A stretch of DNA of 64,000 bases from Marchantia polymorpha subsp. ruderalis (lineage: Eukaryota; Streptophyta; Marchantiopsida; Marchantiales; Marchantiaceae), in the NCBI GenBank assembly GCA_037833965.1, contig AP031358.1:15322001-15386000 (forward strand). The letters run 5' to 3'. Below are positions 36,805-49,994 of this stretch, piece by piece; position 1 is the stretch's first letter, and each line of letters begins with the position of its first letter. Position numbers and translations under genes: made by a program. The notes beneath the pieces were generated by a model. It was not told the DNA's origin. It ran no database searches and saw only the letters and a program-made list of their open reading frames with translations.

Positions 36805-38800
36805 ATATGTGCACAATCATTACAAATTAGTGGTAAAATTTTGGATTTATCAAAGTTTTGATCCACAAACTCAATGTTTGATTTTCAAGTTATCAGTATT
36901 TTCAATTGTTCAACACTTGAATTAATAGCTCATTAAATTTTCATGTATAAACACTTGGAGAAAATCTATTTCTATGTTATTCGTATATTATTTCACAAAT
37001 CTTTGGTGAATAAATCAAGACGGATCATTCTCATTCGTCGATTTTGCGACTGAATATGTGTGCAGAGATAAGTGTTAAATTAGTAACTCTCGAAAAGCAT
37101 GGGAAGAATCCATCAAGACGTAAACTGTGATATGTATGCTATACGCAACTCTCGGATTTCGCAAGTGCGGTCAGAAACCTCTAAATGATTATAACTGCCA
37201 TTCATAAACTGAAGTGACCATCACAAGTAAATGAAACCTGGATGCGCCAATCTGTGATGGTAAGATATACTGCTAAGACCTTTTGGTTAAGAGCTTAGTA
37301 TAGCGTTTCGACGAGGAATTTCGGACGCTTTAAATTGTCAGTCAAGGAGCAGTCAGGTTTGATGTCGGAAGACTGACATGGTGGCAAAATTACGAGGGAA
37401 TAGCTGAACGGAGCTAACGGAATTTATCGGAATAGATGTTTATTTAACAATGGATGTTTCTGTAACGGAATAAATGTTCCTCCGACAAGAATCTTTATAA
37501 TTCAGAATTTTAGAATTCAGACAGTGAACAGCGTTCACGCTGGTTGTCCCTACCGTCTGACCTGTCGTCTAACATCCACACTTCGAAGCAGTTAAATTTT
37601 CGTTACCACCTTTGGAAGTAGACGAAGAACTTGTATTGAATCTACACCCATCTCACTTGGGTAACTTTCGAAGTACAGATGGCCTTCCACACACGTAGAT
37701 CCCCAGCATCACTACACATCAATGTCTACGCCGGTATTAGACCGAACTACAGAGATTTCTTTCGTGTTAGAGGATTAATTCGAGAGCAAAAAAATTCCCC
37801 GGCAAACTACAAGTAAGTTTATGAGACACGACCATGTTCTAAGAGTAAAAACGTTAATAGACACTCCTCCGCCGTTCGACAATAACGGCAAATGTACTGT
37901 GAATTCAGAGTGGCCTTATTGAAGGCTACTCTAATTCACTCGAATTCCAAAAACTTTCAGCTGGTTCTGACATTTCAGACTCAATACCTATAAGATTCGC
38001 ACTCTGAACGGAGAAACTCCCAGAGCCAATTGAATGCTATCGCGCTCGGTAGTGACTTCTTCGTGCTTCGGCCCGTCACAGTGGTTTGAAATACTGGAAG
38101 TCTCAGGGGGAGCATTTTTTCGACCGCTCATTGGGTCCCCCTGATTCTCATAACTGGAACGCAGTTCCAGGTTATCCACAAGCTTGCGGATGAACTGATG
38201 TACCACTGGCATGATTTACATACTCTACCTGTAATCCAGTCCACAAAATAACTATGAAGCATATCGTAAAAATGATAACCTTACTTCTGTGAGAGGCAAT
38301 GTATGCGGTGCGCCGGTTCATGGTTGGAGAAAATATAAACGATCATTGCATGACAAACAGTCAAGCAGCCATTCGCTACTTAAAAACAAACATAAGTACG
38401 CGAGAAGTCTGAACAGGTGAACGCGAAGTGAGCTTTCGATGTGGATAACTTGCACCGATCCATCGCTTCCGCAATCTATTGGTCAGGAGCGTGAAGACAG
38501 TAACATGACAAATACAGGAAGAACCCATGAAGGTTATTTACCTCAAGGGGTTTCAATGGTGACTGCAGTTCTTGTGATTCTAATATAAGTAGGCAGAACT
38601 CCACAAAGGAGTAGTACCAACTGAATCCTCACCGTCAAAAAAGAAAAATTAATTAGAGCTATCTTTGGTACACGACGGGTCGAACTACAACAACAATTGT
38701 TTTCTTCCGTGTGTAGATCGTCATCAGCTGGCTTCCAAACATATACAACGTAAACATGTTGCAATAATCCCCAATACAGTCTCTGACTGCTATATAATAG
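36805..38800. other. Intergenic DNA downstream of SPL7, no gene recognised
   Basis: Composition is balanced to AT-rich. Only short frames occur, and none has a recognisable motif. The part nearest 38.8 kb probably holds the 3' untranslated region of the SPL7 gene, which reads leftward. Confidence 0.5.
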
Positions 38801-38801
38801 A

Positions 38802-41800
38802 TCACACAGGCCCATTCTGAAGGCCCCATAGACACCGCCGTAAAGACAAAGAGAGCTCAATGACCTCATTCGGATGTTGCAGCATCACGCAAAGTCCGGC
38901 ACAGACAAGTAGGACACCCACAGTACTCGCGTATACGGGCCTCCTTGTGCTAGCTCTACTAATGTACATGGTCAAACCTTCCACCGAACATCTAGATCTC
39001 CCATATGGTACAAGGGATTTTACCTGTGTGTCAACATCGTCCCTTCTCAATAATGAATTCCACGTAGAGATCTTTCCCCGGGAATGGTCTACACTAGGAA
39101 AGAAGAACCTAGCTTCTTCTTCCTCTGTTGAGCAGAGAACGTCCACCTCATGGTAATCAGGGCTTTCCTTCGAGAGAAGTCGATAACCCAAGTTCTTTGG
39201 ACAAATATCAGCTTTGGAGTTGCAGCCCTTGCTAAACCTCCGTTCGTCAGGGTTAACGTTGGGTTGTGAAACATGGCGAATCTCATATGCTAGGCTTTTC
39301 CCGAAAAGCTTCCTCCCCTGAAAGTGTGGCAGTAAAAGAGCGTCTCAGATCGTACAGTACGCTCACCAGAAACTTCAAACCAGAGGCTGGTGAGAGCCTT
39401 TAGAAGATTATTCATGTCGAAATGACTTAAATAATATATACTCTGCCTAAAAGGCAGATAATATTGATCCAGTTTTCACAAAAGCCACCTCCATCTTCAT
39501 CTCATCAGCTGATATGACAAGCGGTATAGACAACTTACAGCCGATATATAAATCAAACTAAACGAAGAAACTTGTAATTTGATAGGATACTCTGATACAG
39601 ATAACCTTTCAGCAAATAAGTTGATGGAAAATAAAATTACCTCCGGCTTTGCAGAACCATAATGCATCCTCTTCGCTTGCAGGGTTAATACTTGCCGCGC
39701 TGTCAATCCTCTTGATACAGGACAGTCGACATCCCACCAGGAGTTACTAGCACACGAGCCCGCGCAAGCCAGTGACGCCATCAGAGAGGTAAGGTGATCC
39801 ATCATTGCAAACTGCTGATGTAGAAGGGCAACATGTAAAGCAGTCATGCCATTCTTCAAGAAACCAATCCTCTCGATCACACCTGATCTCTTCGCAACCT
39901 GCAATACTCTTTGGACTGTGGTGTACCATCCTCTCCTGACACCAAATAACAGGAGCCCTTGCAGCCGTTCGACATCCTGACCCAGAGACTGATGGTGTGG
40001 ATTGAAATTATTGAGAGTATAATTCCGTAAAACCCATCCTAGATCCACGAGCAGGTCATGATACCTCTTCTGATTCAGAGGCTGAAATCTTGAGTCGTGA
40101 CTCTGAGAAGAGCAACAAGAAGTAGTGGCAGTGTCTATCTCCAGTTCAAGGGTTCTGACTTCATCGACGATTTTCTTCTCAGCGACAAGTAAGGGAATAA
40201 AGTTGCTAATCCCTGTGGTGTGCTCTACCTGCAGACAAAAAGATCACATCAGACTGGACACATGTGATTGTGACCAAGTACACATTAGGCCCGTTCTACA
40301 TAATACGGAAACTTTTACATCATGAGGACACATGTGGTTGGAACCCAATGAAAATACAACAGCCTAAACCACATTCCTACCAAAAACAAAGCCAACAACC
40401 CTTTCAGCATTTTCATCTCAATACGATCCATTAAGCTGACTTTGATATATACAAATTACCTACGAAGTTGAATCATATCATGAATACCGTTCAGATTCTC
40501 TTTTGGCAAGACTGACTTCCTGATCTATACTTCCGATCAAAAGCACTACAAACCGACTACTAACCTCAATAAAAGCTGTCCCATACTTTTGGGAGTGAAG
40601 AGCAGGAAAGGTCGCCTGAAGCAAACTGCTGCTATCTGCCTTTTCTTTATCCATGCCAGGACTTGACACCTCGTTCTTGATATACGAGCCATCAAAAGAA
40701 ACTAAAAGTCTGCAATATATTCAACTGATCAGAAAAGCTTCATGGATGCCTACCGAAGCTATGTATGACAAAGATGACTCTGCAATTTTGAGCGAAATAC
40801 CAAGCGGCATTCACGGCAGGGCTGGGAAAAATCAGAACTTTTGGAGTGGAGAGCTTCTCAGGGAAACTTGAGAATTTGACCTTCTCACAAGAAATCAAAA
40901 TACAGACCAAAGCTGGAAAACTGGATTGTCAGGTGAAGTTTTCTTCATAACTCGGTCGGTTTGGTCATAAGATGAAATGCCTTCCAGCACATGGACCTTA
41001 AAAAGCCACCGACAACACAGGACGCTAACTAACACCTCAATCTTGTGGAACATTGATCCATTACAGCTGAATATACTAAAAAAAACGGCGGGTCAAAAGA
41101 AATCAACAGCCTTCATCATACCTTGATTCGGATTGCTGAAGGTTGCTTCCTGAGATCACAACAACTTGCTCGACTCCTGCCTCAAGACAACTCGGGTAGA
41201 CTCCTTCCAGCATTGGACCTTGGTCACTTCTTCCACAAAGAGGATGTACCGCTTTACCTAGAGTACATGAAAAATGCAAGTAAGTAGAGAATTCCAGATC
41301 GAAGGAACATCATACATGCATTGACTATGGGGTAGAAAACGCCGTCAATTTAAAAAACATCATGAAGTCCAACTAGTTACTCCGGTAGCTTCATAATAAA
41401 TCATGCTTTTTCATCATACAAAATCAGGTCACTTTTCAAGACTGCATCGTGACGACGAGCTAGATCATATCAGAGATGAAGAAACTACGTAACAAAGCAA
41501 AGATGGATCAGCATCCGTACCATTCTCAACATGCACAATTTGCTGACCCACTCTGGCAATCAAGTATCCAGAATTCCAAAATTTGAAAGTACCACATTGT
41601 CCTCTCACAAGACGAAGAACGGACTCGGTCCAATCTGCATTCAGCTACCAGAATCAACCAAATGATGAATACAACGTAATGAGCACATTCACATTAGCTA
41701 CGAAATAAAGACATTCACATTGGCTACAAGAAAAGAGGGACAAAACTCTATACCGATGACCCAGCAAAACAAGTTCATGAAAAATAGGCACAGGATAAAC

Positions 41801-44800
41801 AATAAGTGTAAAAACCTTTACAGTACTTGTATCTGCAGGCAAACACTATTTTTTTAATGAATTTGGGCTATTGTAACCATAAATCCGAATAGTGATAAAT
41901 ACTCACTTTCTCCCACATTGGCTGAGGCATGGAGACGAATAGAGTAAGAATGGTGCATCCCGACCGTATGTAGCCCTCCAGATCAACTGGCATTTGTGAC
42001 AGCCACTGCATAACCTGGGAAATAATCCGTACATATGTCAGTACACAAATCAGATGGCATATTCTGCAAACTAGAACAAATGTGGTTCACACAAGGAAAC
42101 AAGTTCTGAAAAAGACGTTTATCTCTGCAGAAAGAAATTACGAGAAGCGCTCTTAACTCTTTTCACAACTCACAAGCACAAAACTCAAACAGATAGTCAT
42201 GCCGTTCCAAAACTTCGTATATGAGCTGCATCTACCTGCTGGCGTAACTGCCGAGGAAAGTCACCAGGATTCCAATCGTAAAGCTTGAATGAAATACGAC
42301 CAGTTGGATTCTGCACATGATAACATGAGTATTCAGATCCCACACAAGTTTGACACATCTCCCTGCAAATCAGCTGCTTCGTCGTGCTTAAAATTACCAA
42401 AATTGACATCCATTTTATCACAAAGTCACCAAGCACTGGGGATATCACCACTTGCTCGATCCATGTCACTAATGATAATTAGGAAACTTATGTAAGGTTT
42501 CAAGGACTTACTGGAGAAGAGTAGGTTGCTTGTTTACTGGGTCTGATTGGAGGTGGAGAAGAATCCCAGAGAAGTGCCTCACTGACCTCAACACTTCCAT
42601 TTTGGGACAAACCCGAGCCTTCTGTGGCAGAGTTATCCTCCATGAGCAGTGCTAACAACGATTCTTCATCGTGCCCTCTGACTAAGCGTTCAGCTTCTTG
42701 TGGATCTCGAGGGGAGATGTGGTGCGATGACATGTCGTTGGTACTCATAGTCTGGGTATTGCTCAAATGACTGTCCCTGCTGATAGGAACATGCTCGGGA
42801 TGTGGAAGGCAATCTTTCTTGTGGACATGTTGCACCTCCGGACTATGCACGAGTTCTGGACTCTTCGTTGAAGGTTCAGACGTGGGGAAAATCTCTGCAC
42901 AACTTACAAACAGAGTCACTTCTCAGACCGACATCTACTTCAAGCTTTCAAAATGAAAACGTACTGAATCGTTGTATGAAACATGCACCCAAAGGAGATT
43001 CTTACCCTCGACGATTTTATCCACAGGTGGGGCTAATGGTTGCAAAGACATCTCGACATCAGTTCCCACCGTTGCAATGACTGCCTCATCCGCTTCTTTG
43101 GATGCAATGAACTTGCCATTAGGAGTTACGACAGCGGATGGCTGAGCCATTTCTGAATCAAAACCTACTCCGCCTCCACTTGAAGCCTTGTCTTCTCCTT
43201 CAAGGAAAAGGATAGGCTTAGTAGTGTTCATTGCATCTGAAAAGAGAGATAAAATGCAGTCAGTTATTTGAAAGACCGCAAAACTAATCACCACACGTCA
43301 AATGAGCACTAACATAACGCCTTCCTCCCTGTCATGAGCTAGTGACCAGTTAACATTTGACCGCTTATCCAGCACCTCGTAACATGGAGGAGGTATATGC
43401 AAATCCTTCTTCAAGAAGAATTGATGTTATGAGCACATTCCACGCGTAATAGAATGAACCATGCTCCATGGAAGGAGAAAAACCGACATAGGAAAGCCTG
43501 TAAGGATAAGGAAAGAAGTCGCTACACGCTCTTGAAACTCCCAACAACAGTGCATACATCGGCACTCTCAAAAGGAACAAGAAGGCATTAGATTTTGCCC
43601 CGAATAGCTCCATCCAAAGGTGAATTTCCATCCTTGTACATCCGACTTTAGTAACACCACTCCATCCATGAAAAATTCCCGGCCAACTAGAAGCACACTT
43701 ACCATCCGCTGGGCTGCTGTCAGATCGTGGTTCTATGTCCCCGCTGTCCAGGGGTGGTAGAGTATCCTCTGACTCCAGCGCCTTCCTCCTGCGCCGGTTG
43801 TTGTGCCTCTCCAGTTTCCTTCTGCAGCTTCTCTTTCCCTCATCGAAGTCACAGATGGGATGAAACCTGAGAAACATTTCATAGAGGCTTATTAGAGGAG
43901 CCCCGACGGCAACAAGCGATAATCTTACGGAAATTAGGACTGGTATAAGACCACTCCTGGAGTCCGGAAGATTACCGCGACACAATGCTTTTAGAACAAT
44001 AATGTAACACTTGCCAGCTCACTGCCATTGAGAGACATTCACTCCCACTTAACAATGGTGGTGAAGCAATTTTATTCTAGTCCGCAATGTGGGCCTGCTA
44101 ATCATTCTCGAGCTGCAATATCACCACTTGACTGGACGGTGCGTCACCGTTAAAAGCATGAATACAGCTCGCTGCTCACATTAGAAATTATCTTGAAATG
44201 GCCACATCCTTCTGGAAAATGAAATTTCTTTCGCCAGGGAATCTAGACTAACGTCCCCGCCGTCCGAGGGAGAATCACAAGTCTGAGGGGAAGAGAAGCT
44301 CGGTTGTGGGAAAATACTGACTTGCCACATTGCTGACAGTATCGGTGGGGCTGATTTCGCAGTACTACACGGGTCGCATGAGCACACCGCAGACACACTC
44401 GATGACGCTGATGATATCCCTTCAAATTTGTAAGTTCGGCACCACACGATTGAACCTGACACCGAGGCACGGGCTTCGATCGTTTCCGGCTCACGCCACT
44501 GTCATCGTCATCATTGTCCGTGCACGCACAGGGAACTCTACCGGCCAAAAAATTCGGGCAATCCAGCCTTGGATCTCTCCAATCCGTGTTCACTCCCATC
44601 TGCTGAGAACCCGAGGATATGGAGTCCGTCTGCACATGGTCGGCGGATGAGGTCTCATGTGCGTGAAACTTATCATGATTGTGCTCATGATTGTGCTCGT
44701 GACAATGATTATCGTGCTCGTGGTTCTGATCTGCTGCGGATGACCCCGGCAACCCGCAGCTTGTACTTCCATCGCCTTCAAGAGAATGCGAAGTGAGGGA

Positions 44801-44866
44801 GGGGTTGGCCAGGAGCAATACACTGTCCCATTCCCAAGCTAGCCCTGTCTCATGCCCGTGTGCCAT
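38802..44866 (-). CDS. SPL7: SBP-box transcription factor, SPL7-class copper-response regulator
   Basis: Eleven exons, all with GT-AG introns and matching phases: 44866-44322, 43866-43703, 43236-43006, 42894-42512, 42310-42236, 42014-41907, 41644-41521, 41257-41122, 40709-40565, 40228-39641, 39317-38802. The joined CDS encodes 1004 residues. The SBP domain spans about 136-210, split by intron 1 at the family's usual place. Its first zinc site is four Cys (136, 141, 158, 161) instead of Cys3His, and LKGYHQRHRVCLRC and KFHPICDFDEGKRSCRRKLE match SPL7/CRR1. A basic nuclear signal closes the domain. After it come the long-SPL region, an ankyrin-like stretch (NGMTALHVALLHQQ) and one membrane helix (about 960-980). 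Known: SPL7/CRR1 bind GTAC motifs and activate genes under copper shortage. Distinctive: ten His at residues 49-70. The start is the first in-frame ATG. Confidence 0.93.
44657..44722 (-). other. His-rich segment of SPL7 (possible metal-binding site)
   Basis: Residues 49-70 of the SPL7 product hold ten His and one Cys in alternating HxH patterns (NHEHDNHCHEHNHEHNH, then KFHAH). Such runs bind copper, zinc or nickel in many proteins. The segment lies in exon 1, about 65 residues ahead of the SBP domain. A sensing role is inferred, not shown. Confidence 0.75.
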
Positions 44867-44868
44867 AT

Positions 44869-44883
44869 TCACTCCTTCGCCAT
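44869..44883 (-). promoter_or_regulatory. Four-codon upstream ORF abutting the SPL7 start
   Basis: The reading ATG GCG AAG GAG TGA (product MAKE) ends two bases before the SPL7 start ATG. If the transcript includes it, ribosomes must reinitiate or scan past it, which would lower SPL7 translation. The transcript 5' end is not known from the sequence. Confidence 0.6.
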
Positions 44884-45086
44884 AGCCCTCCTCCTTTTGC
44901 TCTGCTTCCCTGCTATCACTTCGACCCGCATCAACCTGACAGCACCGCCCTGAAATCTCACCTCCGAATCTCGAATCCCCTTCCGACTACTGCGAGCGAA
45001 GCACCGCCAACCCAAATTCACCGCCCTCCTCGCCAGCCAACTCCCTGAATGGAGCCCGTGCTTCACCCTCTTCCTCCCTTACTTCG

Positions 45087-45158
45087 ATGTCGATGCACCT
45101 TCGACTCTCTCTAAGTCCAACTATGTCGATGCACCTTCGACTCTAAGTCCAACCTCAA
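45087..45158 (-). repeat. 36-bp tandem repeat, two copies, in the SPL7 leader
   Basis: ATGTCGATGCACCTTCGACT occurs at 45087 and 45123, each followed by CTAAGTCCAAC; the second copy is four bases shorter. Confidence 0.85.
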
Positions 45159-45224
45159 CCTTCACTTTCCCTCACTCACGACTACCTAAAACACCAAATC
45201 CATCATCCACAAGCACAACAACAG

Positions 45225-45255
45225 CTTCTTCTTCTTCTTCTTCTTCTTCTTCTTC
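45225..45255 (-). repeat. (GAA)10 microsatellite in the SPL7 leader
   Basis: About ten CTT units on the plus strand, GAA on the SPL7 sense strand. It is probably in transcribed leader or promoter and likely to be length-variable. Confidence 0.9.
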
Positions 45256-46819
45256 CGCGGCAGTCGGTCACTCGTCTCAGTCCTCGTGCCGTGCGCCCTA
45301 GAGAGTCACAAACCTAAAAATGTCCTCCCCTGTGCTGCACAGAGCGAAGCATATCGACCCCATCGCATCGCAGGCAGGACGGACACGCACAGAGACAGAA
45401 CAAGGCCAGCCCAGTCCAAAAGTAAACGCCCCGGCACATGAACGAAGAGTGCACGCTTCGCTCTCATCAATCCATCCCCTGCTGCTGCTGCTGCTGCTCG
45501 CCCCCTGCTCCTGCTCCTGCTACAACCACGGGCTCTCGCTAATTTCGCTCGTTTGACGTGTGTGACAGTCCAAATATAGCCCGCGTAGACAAAACAAACT
45601 CTCTGCGCTCGCCGTATGTCGACATTGTGCACTTTCAACGCACCCCCCCGTGCCCCCTAACCAACAACGACAACCCGAGGCCTACCTCTCTCTCTCTCTC
45701 TGCCTAAACTCCTAGCTCCTGCTCCTGCTGCTCTTCCCGACTGATTGATGGATAGCAGCAGCAGCGGCATCTACCGTGTGGATCCCAGCTTCGATTGGTC
45801 GGATCCGGTCTTCGACCATTCATTCGCTCGGAACTCGCGAGCCTTGGCGGGAGCAGCAGCAGCAGCAGAAGCAGAGCCGAGACTCGGGAGAGGGAACCAA
45901 ACAAGGCATTAAACAAACCTTCGCTCAGTCTCGCGACCCCGCTTTCTACTCCCGTGCTAGAGCTAGAGCCCTCCCTCCCTCCCACTGCATCACTGCCATC
46001 ATCATGATGATCCGATAGATTCATGCACTCTGCGTCCCCTCATTAACTCTGCCTCCCGGCGTATACACAGTTCTGTTCTGTTCTACTCTACTCTGTTCGC
46101 TCTCATCAATTCCTGGATCCCCCTTCCTCCTTCCTTCGATGCCTCTAATTCTGCCGCCTTTCCGCGCTGGAGGCGAATCTTAGTCCCCCTGCTCCGTTTG
46201 TCAGCCTTGTCCACTAGCGCCCTGCGATTTAGGGTTCAAAGGCCCGTGATTTTTCTCCGTTTGGAGCGTAGCGCAAGAGATGGAGTCATCGTCGTCGATG
46301 GGAAACGGACTCACTCGCTCAGGGGAATATCATAATACTTCCCTCCCTCGTCAATGGATTTATGGTCGCCCCCTCTTGTTCAGTATATCTACCCTCGGCT
46401 CACGGTGACCAAACCAAACCCGCCCAACTAAACCTCCACACGAGATCGAAACCCCCTCCACACATAGTCACCGTCTTGTCGCGGTTGACTTTCCGCTTTT
46501 CGGGATCGTTCAGTCGAATGTTGCTCCACGATTGGATCTCGCACTAACTCTTCTGCTTTTCTTTCTGCGGCATCGGTCGATCTCGATATGATATTAATAG
46601 TAATACGACTCTCCCATGACCCCTTTATCTTTTCTTTAAATATGCCATCCATGGTTCGTTTCCAGCTCACTGTATAGATGTAAACTGCTTGGTCCCCGAG
46701 TTTGTACAAATGTGTATGCCTTCGAGATTGAAGGCATTGAGTAGTGTACAGAATAAATTGATCAACGTCCGAGGACTTTCGAGGTAAAATCTCATCAATC
46801 ATGCGCGTAATATACACAC

Positions 46820-49800
46820 TAACTGGATAGATAGATTATAGATGATCTGATCTGATGTGGTATGAACTATCCATTCAATAGGATTATCTTCGGTTGTAGT
46901 ACTATACGACAAATGTTGAGTGCAGCAACTTATAGCAATTTGGAAAAAATACTACTATAGTTTTACATATTTATGAAATCTAGAATTTGTACTAATTTTT
47001 TTTTTAAACAAGACATATTTAGAATGAATAATTAAGATAGAATAGTTAAGGGTAACTTTTCTTTGAAAGTTACTTAACAAATTATCTCTATATCATTTAT
47101 ATCTGTTATGTGTCGACTCTTTTATAATACAAGTAACTCTAAATTTCAATTTTGATAAAAAAAATTATAAAAAGAACCTCTATATTGCAATTGTAATTCA
47201 TAATGTCAATTAATTAATTAGAAAAATGTAGTTGCTAGTTATACCTCACTTAGAGCTAATTAACTCTCATCCTACTATATGCTGGTCATTCATTGGTGGC
47301 GCCGATTATAGGTTCCGTATGTTGAGCAGAGCTTGACATTTTCTTTCAAATTTGTACTCATATCCAGATCATAACCATCAGCAACGACCTTTGCGCACCC
47401 ATGCCCATCCATAGCATGACCTGTGCCCACCCATTCTATTCAAATTGCGCCCATGTATTACCCACCTAGGAGGTGGGTATCAGCATTGCTCATACAAACC
47501 TCGGTTTAATATCATCAACTTCCGCCACGTTGTGAATTCCACTAATTGCAAGTCATACACATTATCATCTCCATACTACACCCAGTAGACATCCAACTAT
47601 GCAAGATATATTTGCACGTTGACATTAAGGGGAGCAAATTCTTTGATACTTAACCACGCGAGAAAACTGCTTACGTGTGGATACCATCATCTTGCTCACT
47701 GTCTTCAAAAGTCAAAATTTCACGCATGATACCACATGTCACAACGAGGATGCACAATTTTAAATCATCCATAAAGAGAATACTATGCATATATCACAAG
47801 GACTCACAAAAAATACAGATTTATTTATTATTGTGAGCCCATACCCATGTTTTAGATCTAAATCTTGATGTCAAACATGTCAATGCTCAAACATTTAAAT
47901 CAAATTCCATCATAAAGTGTGACATGATTGTTTATGCAGCTTTAACTTCTCTAAGTCAACGCAATTTAAAAAAAACTTCATGATAAGGCTTAAATTAAAC
48001 CTCTTGTGCTAATACAAAACTCAAAATACCTCTTGGTGTAGGTGGCACCTACATCAAGTCTTGGTTGGATCGGACAAACAAAAGGTCGTTTAGTGTCACT
48101 GGTTTCAGCACGGAGTGCTTCTTGGTTAGTGTATTCCCTGCATCCGAGAAGTTCGACTCCGATTTGGAGCTGGATGCAAGGATGCACAAAACCGAACGCG
48201 CCACGTCCTACATGATGGAGAATGTGGAAGCTCCTTTCAACTTCCATCACAAAAGAATACTCAACTTAGCAATGGTATCTCGATTCACTGGCAATACTGA
48301 GCTCAGTGTAGGCTTGTTGAGCAAGCCTGGAACGATCTAGTTTGCGCAATGGGCACTCTTTTCACACTCCGAGAGTTCATGTCAATGCGTTAAAACACAC
48401 AAGAGACAGCTACTACATGACAAACATACAGGTTAGAGTTCAAGTTTCAAGCAGTACTCATGAGCATGGGTTTCCTACCCATTTGGAAGTTATGCCCATC
48501 CATATCCACCTAGAAACAATCCCACCCATGAACAATAATATTGTTCTCATGGCCACCCAAAACCCATGGGCATGGGTGGGTTTGAGCATGGACAAGGATA
48601 TGGGCATTCAATGTTGGGCTATGATGGTGAGTAATAAACTTTGCGGTACAGTGCTTTTTTGGAAGCCTGATCAACAGTCAAATTATGATGCCCACGATGA
48701 TCAGAACGCCAAACTTGTAATATCCTCGCAATGGAGCCCATAAATTTTGGATGTATCTCTTAATGCTGACAATCTACAAACGAGACTCATCCTACCCACT
48801 CATACTTTTCAAAACAACCACAAAACAAGCGATACATTGTGCATGACAAAACCTTGCCTGATGAGTGAGAGAGCTATAAACGGTAATCCTGAGATCTAAA
48901 AGATTGCTTTGTTAGAGAATTAGATTATGGTACGACGATTAGCAATCTCAATACAATTCGTGTTCAACTGCGTGTTGTGAAACAAAATTAGGAAGGAGAA
49001 AAAGTACTTGTCCACTTTGAGCTATGGCGGAAGCATTTGTCAAATCCTTCTTATCCACGACACTAACATGATTCTCAGACATCCTTATGATTGTCTCAAG
49101 CAACAAGTAACTTATAAAACCTTCTGATTTAGTACTGCACTTGTCAATCAACGGATCCACCTCATCTCCATAGCATCGAACTTCAGACGTTTCTCTAAGC
49201 ATTCACTAGCAACTTTCCGCCGATGTGCCGCTCAATCGTGTCCATCTTTTTTTCACGAGCACCACTCGGATCAGACGCTCGGCTCCTCGAACGCGAAGGT
49301 GGCAGACATGGTTCCTCCGTGGCAAAAGACACGGAGGCATCTTTGACGAAGATCGGAAGGAAGTAAAACCCTTGAAGTTTATTACTCACCACACTGAACA
49401 TATAACTCGGCGTCACCATTGAATGATGAGCGTATAGTTCAGTGAGGACTAATCATCCCTAAGTGAGGTATAACTAACTGCCACCCTAAAAAAATCTTTA
49501 TAATGCATAATCTTTAATGATGAATAAAATTTACAAATTATATAAAAGCGTGAGTGATACACATGACAAATTGCAACAAGGAGTATTACATATGCTTTTA
49601 GATTTTGCATGGAGAGTGTGAAGAATAAATGCAAGATCAAGAATAAATCTACTCTTAAGATTTTACAATTTTGATATAGAATACTTATATTGAATATGTT
49701 TGTTAACAATTGATAATCTATTGCCACATCTAATTACTCAATGAGACTCAAATAGCCTAATAGTTAATGAATTTGACAATCATTGATAACATGAATTTGC

Positions 49801-49860
49801 GAATGATGTCAAGAATTTTAATTTTCAAACTATAAACTTAACTTTCTACTCTAATTGATA
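46820..49860. other. Intergenic DNA with CCCAT/ATGGG motif clusters
   Basis: AT-rich to balanced DNA. Two clusters of CCCAT or ATGGG motifs (47395-47480 and 48465-48610) bound about 1 kb of sequence. Frames at 48065-48340 plus, 49202-48948 minus and 49419-49195 minus show no motif I recognise. They may be fragments of a decayed gene or element. Confidence 0.45.
47395..48620. mobile_element. Possible non-autonomous DNA element bounded by CCCAT/ATGGG clusters
   Basis: The left cluster has CACCCATGCCCATCC, GTGCCCACCCATT, GCGCCCATG and ACCCACC-TAGGA-GGTGGGT. The right cluster has AGCATGGGTTTCC, ATGCCCATCC, CCCACCCATG, CATGGGCATGGGTGGG and ATATGGGCATT. Dense motifs near both ends, in both orientations, recall the subterminal transposase-binding repeats of hAT and CACTA elements. 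I could not define terminal inverted repeats or a target duplication, so this is tentative. Confidence 0.35.
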
Positions 49861-49994
49861 CATCAAGCAAAAATTAAATGAATGTACTAATTATGATGAA
49901 ATGTAATAACCCACTAGAGGCTAAAACTTCAATATAGTGGTAGAAAGGTCGAACCCACATGGACAGAGGAACACACAGGGTACAAAGTGTCACG

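Larger units (their letters stand above)
44867..46800 (-). promoter_or_regulatory. 5' leader and promoter region of SPL7
   Basis: Moderately GC-rich DNA that reads into the SPL7 start on the minus strand. It holds a 36-bp tandem repeat (45087 and 45123), a (CTT)10 tract (45225-45255; GAA on the sense strand), a CTG run (45481-45499), a CT run near 45687-45702 and a CAG run near 45858. Such purine-rich simple repeats are common in plant leaders. A 129-codon frame at 46428-46817 minus has no recognisable motif. Confidence 0.45.

Noticed and set aside
46428-46817. 129-codon minus-strand frame upstream of SPL7
   Set aside because: No recognisable motif; it lies across the probable promoter/leader of SPL7.
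49940-49970. GGTCGAACCCAC as part of a tRNA gene or tRNA-derived element
   Set aside because: The other tRNA arms and promoter boxes are absent at the right spacing.
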